Part shown: positions 12,548 through 22,892 of the stretch, in pieces
Layout of the letters: every line of letters starts with the position of its first letter
Numbering within the stretch: position 1 is the first letter of the stretch
Origin: Cryphonectria parasitica EP155
Lineage: Eukaryota; Ascomycota; Sordariomycetes; Diaporthales; Cryphonectriaceae
NCBI RefSeq assembly: GCF_011745365.1
Contig: NW_024468915.1
Location: forward strand, 2,086,653-2,150,652
Direction: 5' to 3'
DNA: 64,000 bases
Translations under genes and position numbers: made by a program
Notes under the pieces: model-generated
The model's input: the letters and a program-made list of their open reading frames with translations, nothing else
The model's database searches: none
Told to the model about the DNA's origin: nothing

Positions 12548-13279
12548 TCACAACAGGGTAGCCATGGCGAGGAATACCGAAGCAAGCGCCCAGCCAGCGC
12601 TATAAACCCGCCCAGCCGCATTGTCCTTGTCATCAGACTTGGTATCCTTCTTGTCGCTATCCGACGAGGAGGACGACTTCTCCTTGTCCGCACTCGTGCA
12701 GTTCGTGATCCCACCGTACAGCATGACCCGGCCCTCTGTGTAGTTGAGGTACTCGACCCCCCAGCCTTGCCACTTCTGAAAGTCGCTGACGTTGCGGCCC
12801 TCGTAGGTCAGGTTCAGGCCCGCGGTGCCGTCGCTGTGGTTGTACACGCCAAACTCCCACGTGCCCACGGCGCTGTCGAGGGTGACGCTGTGGCCCTCCT
12901 CGACGTTGGTGTGCGAGGCGACCTGGTTGCACTTGCTGTCGGTGATGGAGACGTTGAACTTGGCTGGGGTGTTGTCGTCGCTCTTGGTGTTGTTGTTGTC
13001 GGTCTGGGCGGCGATGACGACACCGCACCAGGAGTTGGAGGACGAGGAGGTGCAGCCTGGGTAGGCGGTGGCTGTGGCGGTGGTGCTTGTGGAGGTTGAC
13101 GTGGAGGAAGACGATGAGGTGGTGGTGGTGGTGCTCGCCGTGGCGGAGGACCAGGCGTCCTCGACGCGGGTCTTGGCCGAGTCAAAGTCGCTGTGGATGT
13201 CGTCGAAGATGCCTGGGGTGGCGGTGACGCCTGCGGCAAGGAGGGCCGTGAGGAGGCTGGCGGTGGTGGTGGTCTTCAT
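12548..13279 (-). CDS. Secreted, probably GPI-anchored Ser/Thr-rich protein
   Basis: A single-exon frame of 243 residues. ATG 13279 gives a textbook signal peptide (MKTTTTASLLTALLAAGVTA, then TPG); a start 13 codons upstream would spoil it, so I reject that one. A Ser/Thr stretch follows at about residues 45-70. A compact central domain has several Cys residues (CTSSSSNSWCGVV, SKCNQV, GGITNC) and N-glycosylation sequons (NVS, NHS, NLT, NYT, NCT). A Lys/Asp/Ser-rich linker leads to a C-terminal hydrophobic tail (AGWALASVFLAMATLL) after small residues, as in GPI-anchor signals. The likely location is the plasma membrane or cell wall. The central domain resembles conserved but uncharacterised fungal cell-surface proteins; I do not recognise an enzyme. 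It is convergent with the Zn2Cys6 gene. Confidence 0.8.
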   Translation of the reverse strand: MKTTTTASLLTALLAAGVTATPGIFDDIHSDFDSAKTRVEDAWSSATASTTTTTSSSSSTSTSTSTTATATAYPGCTSSSSNSWCGVVIAAQTDNNNTKSDDNTPAKFNVSITDSKCNQVASHTNVEEGHSVTLDSAVGTWEFGVYNHSDGTAGLNLTYEGRNVSDFQKWQGWGVEYLNYTEGRVMLYGGITNCTSADKEKSSSSSDSDKKDTKSDDKDNAAGRVYSAGWALASVFLAMATLL

Positions 13280-16095
13280 ATTGAGAATGTTTAAGAGGGA
13301 GGGTAAGGCGGGAATCACTAGGAACTAGGCTTGAAAGGAAGGACCTCAACTAAAGGAGAGTGAGAAGCAAGACGCACAGCGTCGGAGGGCTAAGATAATA
13401 CGAAGGTAATACAAGAGTCGAAAAGAAGAACGTGCTACATCCAGCCTGGGAGAGCGATAGGAGAGAATGAGAGAATGAGAGATTGAGAGACAAAGAAAAG
13501 CGAAGATAGTAGTGAATGATGGATAGTGAGTGCCAAGACTTGATGAGAAGGAAGAAGGGTGAAGGCCCGCGATATAAATTAGAAAAAGAATCTAGGTGCC
13601 TATCCTGCCCTGCCTGGAAAACACCCACTCATCCGTCCATTTCCACGGCCCCTATAGAGATCGTCGTCTGGCCTCGCTCAGTTCGTAGAACGGGAAAGAA
13701 ACGCAGGCGAGACACAAGTGTGCTGACTTTGATGGCCGCGCTGACGGCCGGATGGGGGGCAGGGCACCCGAGCCCGGGACGGAGGAGAAGCATACACAGC
13801 ATGGCTGGCGTTCAGCGCAGAAAGAGAAGAGAAAAAGAGGAATGACGGGTAAATTCAAGCTTCTTCTTCTTCCCGGGGCCGGTGAGAAAGGGTCTTGGCC
13901 CGGGCCGCGCCCGTCAGATCGGGTGGGCGGCGTTTCGGGTCTGGCTCGCAGTTGATGATGGAAAGTGCCGGTGGTTGCTGGAGAGAGAGGCTTTGCAGCA
14001 GAAAATGTTTGGTGGTGCGGTGGCTGGGCTGTGCTTACGTGTGCCTCCTGGTCGTCTCTTGATTTTCTTTTCCGTTTTCCTTGCCTCTCTCCACGCTCGT
14101 CAAACACTAGGCTCTCTCTTGTCTGGTGGTCACTACTATGGGCTTTGGGCCTGCCTACGATGCTTCATTCATTTGCCTAATTGGTTCATGTTTATGCCAG
14201 CAGGATGCATTAGACGTCATTGAGCCATTTGGTCATGATGTGGGCTTAATGCAGAAGAAGATCGGAATGCAGAATCTTTTCGAGAAGGGAACATTTGTGC
14301 ATGATGATGACGTTGAAGTCGTTGAGGAAAAGGTTATAGCATAATAGTTGTGTGAGCCTGTTCTGCGGGCTTGATGCAGTAGACCTCTTGTTACGTGCAT
14401 AGAGCTGAGAGACGTTGTTGTACACCATGTCTACCCTGTGTGCTTCCTCACATTTGGGCCAACAGAAAGATGAAGTGACGAGCGTGTTTCCTGAATGAAA
14501 GCCCTGCAGACCAATTTCGGAGTGTTCTTCGCCTCGAACCATACTCACCTGGCCTCGTTTCCGAGCCCTAAATCGAGTATTGCCATCTCTCCATCTCTCT
14601 CCATAGATGCCCTCGACACTCATGGCCTCACCTACCTGCCTATCACTCAATCCAGGAGATTCGAACTTGGAATCCGACTCGTCATATCGGCATCCCCTCC
14701 TTTGCCCTCGTCAAGGAGAGCTCACCGACAGGAAAGGAGCACATACAACATAGCCGATCCTCGGGTCAGGTAGAATACATATAGGGGATAAAGTATGGAG
14801 CTCAGGCGGGTACGCATGTACCTCAGCATCTCAACGATGCCAACAACGTTGAACGTTGAAGAAAAGAAAATTGCCTCTTCCCTGGCGGTCACGGATGTCG
14901 GTCTCGCTACCAGTCTCAGCACAGGGACTCCAGTTCCAGGGGCATTTAACGAGGCACTCTGAAAGCGAAGAGACGCAGACAGGGGCTCATCACGTGTATG
15001 ACGCGCAATAGCAGCAGGACCGTGGTTGAATCCCCCTTGCTGAAGATCCCAACTTTCCATGAAATCCGGGGGAAGGGAGGCGAAGGGATGAGTTGCTTTC
15101 CAGCGAAAACTTAATTTCGTCAAGCGGGCTGATAGAGTTCCGGGCCGCACGAGCCTACATTTTTTTTCCTCTTGAATTTTGCAACGTCCATTGTCACGAA
15201 ACGGTCCTTCTCGTTATGTTGCATGTACGTAGGACGAGGGAGATTGAGACAGGCAGGAGAGCAAGAGAGAGCCCTCTTTTCGTCTGTGGGGAAAAGTGGA
15301 AGAAGCTGTTCTGACGGCACGAGTAAACAAAACGCCTCTGGAAACACTGGCTGACGCGCAAGGGAAACGCATATTGGGGGCGGATCCACCAGGGCCAGGG
15401 GGGAGGATTGTTCTCCAGATCGACGTCATGAATGAACAATTATTGATGGGGAATGGAGGATGGCAGTGCACTCTTTCCTCCATCGTCGCACACGCACACA
15501 AGGTTCACTGGCAGCCTGTTTTCGTCTGGGCTGAGATCAGATCAGAACGCTGCTCATGGGATCGTTAGCCGGCAAGGGCACAGCTAATGGTGAACGAATA
15601 GCCACTCCAGAAACCTGTTGTGGCTACACAAATGGTGGTGAAAAGGGCAGTGTATATGAGACCAAGGCCGGGGGGGCCGGCGTCTGAGACATCGCGTTCC
15701 AGTCTGGCGAGACCGGGCTGTGGTGGGTCAGGGACGGGAATACCGGTTTGTCGATTTTCGTACGGATTCCAGAAAGGATGTGTCAATGATTGTCGGGCCT
15801 GGCAGGCTGGCAAGACACACGAGGCTTCTCCATTTATTATTACCTCAACCTTGTTTGCCCACACCCACATCTTCGGATCCCAGAAGGAAAAAGGAGGTAA
15901 GGAGAGCAGGCAAGGCTCGGCATTTCGTCAAAGACAAGAAGAAGAAAACCCTTCTGCCGCACGACGATCCCGAGGAGAGATCTGCAGCCATCTGCAGTGC
16001 CATCCGGGTCGTGCCTTGGTGCTAAAATCGGAAAGAAAAAAAAAAGACAGGTCCAAACAATGAGGCGTTTCTCATCCTAGTGTGGGCCTCATGGC

Positions 16096-16123
16096 CATGC
16101 ACGCATCCATCCATCCATCCATC
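16096..16123. repeat. ATCC tetranucleotide repeat
   Basis: A run of about five CATC/ATCC units followed by an AT-rich segment with GTAC motifs. It is an intergenic microsatellite with no coding frame through it. Confidence 0.8.
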
Positions 16124-16551
16124 CTACTATACTATGTACAGTAACGCTGTTCATACAATGTACCATACATAGTACATGAGTATGTAATAGAATATGGACA
16201 CCCGTGGCTGTGTTGCGGTGTGATTTGTACTTGGTGGTTGATTTCCTTCTTTTTCTGCTGGTGATCAACATACTTGCATCTACAGTCACAGTCAAAGAGT
16301 CTGCTTTCCTGAAAATCCTGATTTGACCTTGTACCACTGTCAATCACATCACCGCCATCAATGATGATTCTGTTTGGTAGGCTTGTCATGTGCCGTGTAT
16401 GCCAGGGGGTTGGCCAGCTATTTTAGCACGTGCAGCATTTCATCAAAAACCTGGATCCTGCAACTGCCAGACCATTCACGTACTACATTCACAACCAATA
16501 AAAATTGAGGTTGAAGAAATGAGGATTCAAATTTGGATTAGGTCATGGTGT

Positions 16552-16590
16552 GGTGAGGTGAGGTGAGGTGAGGTGAGACGAGACGAGACG
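16552..16590. repeat. GGTGA / GAGAC pentanucleotide repeat
   Basis: Five tandem GGTGA units pass directly into three GAGAC units, so one 5-bp periodicity continues while the unit changes. This pattern suggests slippage plus point mutation of one ancestral pentamer. Confidence 0.85.
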
Positions 16591-18707
16591 CCTCGAAACG
16601 TACAAGGCCTGGGAGGCAGCAGGAGGAGGAGAGAAACTGATCTAAGTTGAAGGACGGGGGGGGGGGAGGCTGACATGGGTGGCTTGCTTTGGTAGGGATG
16701 CCCTATCACTGAAGAACAGGGGGTCAGGGGGTCCCTAAGAAGCCCTGGAGAGTTAGTGGGCACCGACAGTCTGGACGCTCTGTGGACGCAGCGCCTAGTC
16801 CTGCAAGAGAAAAGCACCAGCCCCCTGTACGTCTCTTGACTGCACTGCAGCAGCAAGCCGACCAATTGACGCCCGGACTGCCTAACCAACAAGGGATACA
16901 GCTGCGCATCGTGCTGCTAGATCGTGGCCCTGCAAGCGGTAGGCGGTAGAATGGACGCTCTTGGTATGGGGAATCTCTGACTTATGGATCCAGCAATCTG
17001 AATCTGGATCTTGAAAACAAAAATGGGACCTTTTACATATCGTAGGACTTTTTGTGGAAGTTACAGAGTACACAGTTTTGCCATGGTATGACTTGGCTGA
17101 AAATCCTGTCACATCTGCCGCTGCGACAAAAAAAGAAACATGAAAAGATTGGGTCTCCTCGTTTTTTCGTTCTCGTCCTTCCTTCGCTCTCTTCACTCTT
17201 CCTTATCTGACGTCAAGTGACAAAGTGGGAGAAACGAAAAAAGAACTCATCTTCAGCGTCCAACAGAAGGAGGAGAAAATCCCCAAACAAGGCACTGACA
17301 CCAACCATGTTGCAAGTGACGAGCGATCGAGCCCCACGCCAGCCTTCCTCCAAACCTAAGTGACGATGAATTGCATACTCCATACCATAGCAGTGATAGC
17401 TTTGGTGCTCGACGGGCCTTGAAACAGGGCTGGGCTGGGCAAGGAAAAGACTTACCAGAGACTATACGCGTAAGACTCGGCAGTATTTTCCGTTGCGCCA
17501 TTATACTACTATTGCCAGAGTACCGCCGCCGGAGCAAAACAAGCGCGGGAGATTACCATACACACAAAAGGGCCAAACCCCTTCGTCCTTCGCGCTGGAG
17601 AATATGCGCCTTGACGACGTCAGTATGGGGCCGTTCCCACAATTTTTCTCCCTCTCCCTCCCCCCTGCCCCCTTCTCGTTTGCTCGTGCTCTCTATTCTT
17701 TCTAACTGATGGGGATCCCGCATCCCCATATTCCATCTTCCCTAGATCGTTCTCTGCTTGCTAAATCGACCATAAAATCAAATCCCCATTGATACTATTG
17801 TGTTTATTCTGCGCTATCTAATTAGGCCCTTTTTTTTTTTTTTTCCTTTTTCCTCTTCTTTTTCTTGCATGGTTCCTTTCTTGGGTCCTTGATCCGCGGT
17901 GGGCCAGTGACGGAACCCCACTGACGCTGACGAAAAAGGTCCAGAGCATTTTACATACATAACATAGGAGTGTGCAATACTAAGTAGTAAGTAAAGAGTC
18001 AAAAGTCGTCGACGTCGCATTCCCTCGTCTCGCTTCAGCCTCCTCTGGGCCGTTCCCTAATTTCCATTATTTACAGGTGACACACCGACCACACCCTCTT
18101 GACCGTGCGCCCCCTGGCTTCAATTCATCTCTAACCGACATTCGATTCGTTGGCCGGGCATAGTTTCTTGACCCTGTCTTCTTTGTTTGTCTGTCTAATC
18201 CTCTTGTGGTCTCCTCTCCATCCTCGGCTATCGTCTGGGAAATTCACATCGAGAGAAGAAAAAGGGTGTGTATTATTTGTCTGTGTGTGTGTGTGTTCAT
18301 CTTAATATGTTTTGGCCCCTCGACCGTCACTTTTGTTGCCTGTTACCACCCCCCCCCCCAAATCCTTTTCCTCCTTTCCCTTTATTCGCCCCGTAAAATC
18401 GGATCACCAATCCCACCCCATCACGATCCCCTGGCCCCCCCTCCATATAAGCCCTGTCAGCTCACAGACATTTATTATCTTGGTAAATAAGGCTTGGGTA
18501 GCCCCAGACACATACATAACCTCAAAAACAACCTCTCCTCTTAACCTTACCCATTTCCTTTATCCCAACCCCCTCCGAACCTACTGTGGCCATCCAGAAA
18601 GTTTGGATCTGGAATTTAAGATTTGGGGGACCTGTTCACTTACTCACACGGGCCAATCTCCCTTACAGGCGAGATCGGAATTCGAGTATATAATCTTTTT
18701 TTCCAAG

Positions 18708-20721
18708 ATGGCTGTCACAAGCAGATTACGGGCCATGGGCAGAGCCGCCGCTATGGCCGCCGCCTCTCAGCTTGTCTCGTCAGCTTTCGCCGCGTCCAAC
18801 ACCATCTCGATAAGCCCAACCGAGACACCACCCTCGGACATAGCAGGTGTTGTCGACGTCTCGTTTGCTGGCTTTGGAATAGAACCTTCCAACCTCTTCT
18901 CCTTTACAGGTGAAGAGGACACAAACGATTTGTCCATCAACCTGATGGCTAACCTGGCTAATTACACGGGTAAGTTTTGAGTGATTCTCTTTTTGGTTGG
19001 TTGGTTTTACTATGAGAGAGGCACAAAAGAAAGGGACAAGAGAAAAAAGAATAAGAGGAAGAATAAGAAGTACTCACACTGGCAAAGGCAAACCACCTCA
19101 TATACGGCTGGGCGGCAACACGGAGGACTATATGCTCTACGACTCGACGCAGGACAAGTATGCCGAGATCCGTAACACGGATGCCACCGGCAATGGATCC
19201 ATCAAGTGGGACAGCATGTTGATCGGTCCTCGTTTCTTCGAGGCGGCCAACCGATTTCCCGATGGCACCCCCGTCACCTGGGGCTTGAACTTGGCCTACA
19301 ACGACGACGACTACATCGACAGGATCACCACCATGGCCCAGCAGGTGTTTGACAGGTGTACCAACCTGGACATTGTGGCCTTTGAAATCGGCAATGAGCC
19401 GGATCTGTACTATGCCAGCAGCTTGTTCCGCGACTCGTCCTGGACCGGCGAGGTGTACTCGCAGGAGTGGCTCGAGCGGGCGCAGGCCATCTACGAGCAG
19501 GTCATCGAGCCGACGGGTCTGGGCATGAACTTTTTTGAGCCCCAGGCCACCTCCCACACGAGCGGCACCACCTTTGAGATCGAGCAGCTGGTGACAGACG
19601 GCATCACGAACCAGACCAACGGCTCGTCGTACGTGACCAACTGGAACCAGCACGACTACACGTACTTTTTCGGCGTGGCCACGTACGACCTGACGCTTGA
19701 GGCTGTTATGAGTTTCGATCTCGTCGAGGACCAGCTCGAGAACCAAGCCTCCGACCAGCTTACCCAGTCCGCCGCCACTGCCTACGGCTACGCCCTCCGC
19801 GAGATGGGCTGGGTCGGGCCCATCGGCTCTGTCAATGTGACCGACACCTTTGGTGGCGCCCTCTACACCCTCAACTTCCTCCTGTACGCCGCCTCGCTCA
19901 ACATGACGGGCGTCAACTTCCACATGACGGCCACCAGCTACACTTCTGCCTGGCAGCCCGTCTACATGGACGGCGTGGCTCCGTACCCTCGGCCTCTTTA
20001 TTATGGCCAAGCTGCCTTTGACCAGATTATTGGCCCGACCTGCACTGCACAGGTCTACCAGTACGCGCTGTCTGACGTGCCCACGGGTTACGACTCGTAC
20101 CTGCGCGCCTACGCCGTCTACCAGTCCTCGACCCTGTCGTCCATCACCGTCGTCAACGGCAAGATTGCCAACACCACAGAGACGGACAAGTCCAACCTGA
20201 CCGTCTCCCTGACCATGCCCACCTCGCTGGCCGGCAAGACGGTCTACCTGGCCTACCTCACCAACGACGGCCTCGATGCCAAGTACAACACCACCTGGAA
20301 CGGCATTTCCTACGAGGCCAGCGGCGACGGCACGCCCACGCAGGTGTCTGACGCTGTGGAGACCGCCACCATTGCCAGCGACGGCACCCTGACCCTCTCG
20401 GTGCGCGACTCGGCTGCCGTTGTGGCTCAGATCGGCTCCAAGGTGGGCTCTCTGACCGCCGACAGCGCCGCCTGCTCGTCCATGGCCGCGCTGCGGCCCG
20501 GCACCTACGGCCTCTCTGCGGTCTCCTCGTCCGCATCAAGTAAGCCTGAGAGCGATGGCACTACCTCCAGCACGTCCAGCGGCAGCAGCAGTACGAGTTC
20601 TTCTGATGGTACTGACTCGAACAAATCTGCAGGCATGAGATCGGTGCCCTTTTCTTTGGGACTGATGCTCACCGTCTTGGTATCGTGTGTCTCTATGGCC
20701 ACGGGTGTCTTTCTCTTCTAA
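18708..20721 (+). CDS. GPI-anchored glycoside hydrolase family 79 (beta-glucuronidase-like), two exons
   Basis: Exons 18708-18969 and 19088-20721 give about 631 residues. The join restores the conserved TGKPPHIRLGGNTEDY segment. The donor GTAAGT is strong; the acceptor (AAAG) is poor, so that boundary is tentative. The N-terminus is a signal peptide, then a (beta/alpha)8-like domain with FEIGNEPD, where Glu191 is the expected acid/base. Later comes ALREMGW, in the place where family members carry the nucleophile Glu (here Glu326), followed by DTFGGALYTLNFLLYAAS. The C-terminal beta domain matches the GH79 C-terminal module. A Ser/Thr-rich spacer and a hydrophobic tail (LGLMLTVLVSCVSMATGVFLF minus its last residues) indicate a GPI anchor. 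Family members remove glucuronic acid or 4-O-methyl-glucuronic acid from arabinogalactan-type or other glycans; the exact substrate is unknown. Many N-glycosylation sites fit a secreted protein. Confidence 0.9.
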
Positions 20722-22132
20722 AGAGTAGAAAGACACAAAGGACCTTTTTCTTCTATCATCTCTCTTCAATTTCCTCCTCTCTCCAAACGATCTGGATTCC
20801 TACGATGGAACACCCAACTCTCAGACCCTTCTTTTTTCTTCTTTTTATCTATTCTTATTTTGGATCTCTTCCATTTTATCATCTCATTTCTTTCATTATA
20901 TTTGGTGGGTTTTCTGTGGCATAGCAAAAATTAAGTGGACTGGGTTTGGTGGTGATGGTTTGGGTGTGCGAATTACTTCTGCATCTGGGCGCGGTCAATT
21001 CCTGGGCTTTGTTACAGCATCCGCATACATACACGGGATGGACGGTGTCATTTACACAGCATGGTCTGGAGTTCACATGGCGTTTTTCTTTCTTTCCTCT
21101 CAAAGAACTTGCAATTGCATGGGTTTTTGGTCTATCATGTTCATGACATCAGAGTGTGGTGGAGGTTGGCTTTTTGATTCGAAGAGTGGTCTCGAAGATT
21201 TATGCAGGCTTGGGTTGGTGGAGAGATGACTTTTTGGCCTGTTTGTTGTGATGGATATACCCACACAGGTGCATATATATACATATATATACACACACAT
21301 CATTTACATAGAACAGAGAAGAGAAGAAGGCATAGACACCTGAAAATTTCGGAGGTGGGGTGTGTCAAGAAGATTCACCTAGCTAATAATTGAATAATTC
21401 GAAGAACAGAGTGGTCCATAGTAAGCAGTGTGCCTTTGATTCGGATGATATTTGGCTTCTTGTATTTGTGGTGCCCATTTTATGTATGAAGTAGTGTTGG
21501 CAGATGGGTGTAAAAAAAAAAAAAAAAAAAAAAAAAAGGATGTGGCCGGGTAGTGTTGGCAAGATGATTGCTGAAAAGGATGCTTACGGATCTGTTATAA
21601 TTCTACTCAGACACCTGTTATAGTGGTCAATAAGAAAGGATTTCTGTCAATACTCACGACTTTTGCATCCCATAGCTCGACATGACAGCCCACCAGGTTT
21701 GCGCCATTCACCAGGTCAGAGTGACCAGACAGACAGTGCAAGTCATATCAAAACACCAAGGTCGGTCACACATCTGTGATTCTGCCCGGGACATTACTCA
21801 GAGAGTCTGGATGAAGGTGTATGTATTCCTATCATCAGTAGGATTACGTGACTTTCGCCTAAAATATACATTTGCGGGTTGACTCGTCTAGATGCAGTGA
21901 GCAACGGCTTGTATCGCCGGCCAACTCGAGGGCTTCCGTGAGTCCAGAAGTCCAAGATTTCCAACAACAATACCTATAAATACTATGAGATTCTCCAACC
22001 TCTTCTCTCCCTTTTTATTTTCACTCACAACTAACACACATACATTTGTGAACATACAGAAATCAACATCCATACAGGCACCCACATTTAAACATAACAA
22101 CAATACATAACAGCCATCGATATATAGCCAAG
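20722..22132. other. Intergenic region with poly(A) insertion-like repeat
   Basis: A pyrimidine-rich 3' flank of the GH79 gene, an (AT)-rich TATATATAC patch near 21275-21297, and an A26 run bracketed by a direct repeat (listed separately). The last 170 bp contain a TATA-like TATAAATAC near 21975 and an A-rich leader typical of the promoter of a well-expressed small gene, here the 58-codon ORF. Confidence 0.5.
21492..21566. repeat. Poly(A)26 tract flanked by a 15-16 bp direct repeat
   Basis: The sequence TAGTGTTGGCAGATG (21492-21506) recurs with one extra A as TAGTGTTGGCAAGATG (21551-21566). Between the copies lies a short segment with 26 consecutive A residues at 21512-21537. This is the layout of a target-site duplication around a poly(A)-tailed insertion, although a local tandem duplication around a slippage-prone A run would look the same. 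Confidence 0.75.
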
Positions 22133-22309
22133 ATGACAAACATTGACAAAAAGTCCTCCATGCCTGAGACCAACAAGTCTTCAGGCGAGTCCTCTACCCA
22201 GAACAAGAAGGATAGCTCCCTCGCCTACGGCACCTGTCAGATCCACGGCTTGGTGGCGTTAACTCCTTCAGGCCAGTGCTCCAAGTGCAAATTTCTTAGG
22301 CCAGCCTAG
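22133..22309 (+). CDS. Putative 58-residue protein with a CxxH...CxxC zinc-knuckle-like motif
   Basis: A 59-codon frame, ATG to TAG. The first half is polar, rich in Ser, Lys and Asn and probably disordered. The second half has GTCQIHGLVALTPSGQCSKC, that is C-x2-H, 12 residues, C-x2-C: a spacing able to bind one zinc, as in small zinc ribbons. Third codon positions are largely C or G, like the neighbouring real genes. Upstream is an A-rich leader and a TATAAATAC element about 160 bp before the ATG. I do not know a named family. It could be a stress-induced or regulatory small protein. It could also be chance; no transcript evidence is available here, and an intron joining more coding sequence is not excluded. 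Confidence 0.55.
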   Translation: MTNIDKKSSMPETNKSSGESSTQNKKDSSLAYGTCQIHGLVALTPSGQCSKCKFLRPA

Positions 22310-22892
22310 GTAAAACTCTTGGGCACCTTGTCTCTCCAGCGCGCTGTGGCCAGGTAGCTTGAAAAAAAAGGGAAAAATGATGGAGCATGTCGTGATAAGC
22401 GTCTTCTTCTCTTGAGCTCGCTTGGGTGTAAACTCGAGAAAGGGCATAATCAGTCAAGAATATGTAGAGAGAACCTATAAATAGCACAGGCTCAAGCTGA
22501 TGGGCACACTGGACATGAGGCAATAGAAATTGACTACATTCTGCTAAGACAATTCTACGACACTTGTTCATGCCCCTTTCATATGATATTGTCTCGGAAT
22601 TTTGTTTTCCACTTGTGATGTGATATGCCAGAGTGCTTCCCGAGACTCAAGAATGGTGTTCCTGAAGTCTATACTGCGCGTCCAAAGCAAGGTAAAACGG
22701 TTACAATGTGCTTCCTGAGCTTACAAGTGATCCGTCAAAGAAAAGAAACGTTCATCAAATAAGTACAATCAAAAGTCCTAGAATCTGTGTTTTTACATGT
22801 TTGTCATGTCCTACCAAGAAAGTATACTCCAGGCCTCTCCAAATCCCCCCCCCCCCCTGTCAAAGTTCCAGCCTTTCTGGATAGCAGAGCAC

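Larger units (their letters stand above)
13280..18707. other. Long intergenic region, no supported gene
   Basis: About 5.4 kb between two secreted-protein genes reading away from each other. It holds simple repeats at 16096-16123 and 16552-16590, polypyrimidine tracts just upstream of 18.7 kb and a C11 run at 18349-18359. Frames of 90-150 codons occur, but none shows a domain, a signal peptide or sensible codon use. This probably includes long regulatory regions for both neighbours. Confidence 0.55.

Noticed and set aside
15565..15870. Minus frame of 101 codons with a hydrophobic C-terminus
   Set aside because: A single hydrophobic stretch without signal-peptide start, conserved motif or promoter; likely chance.
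18958..20010. 350-codon minus-strand frame
   Set aside because: Antisense shadow of the GH79 gene; Val/His/Gly-rich with no family features.
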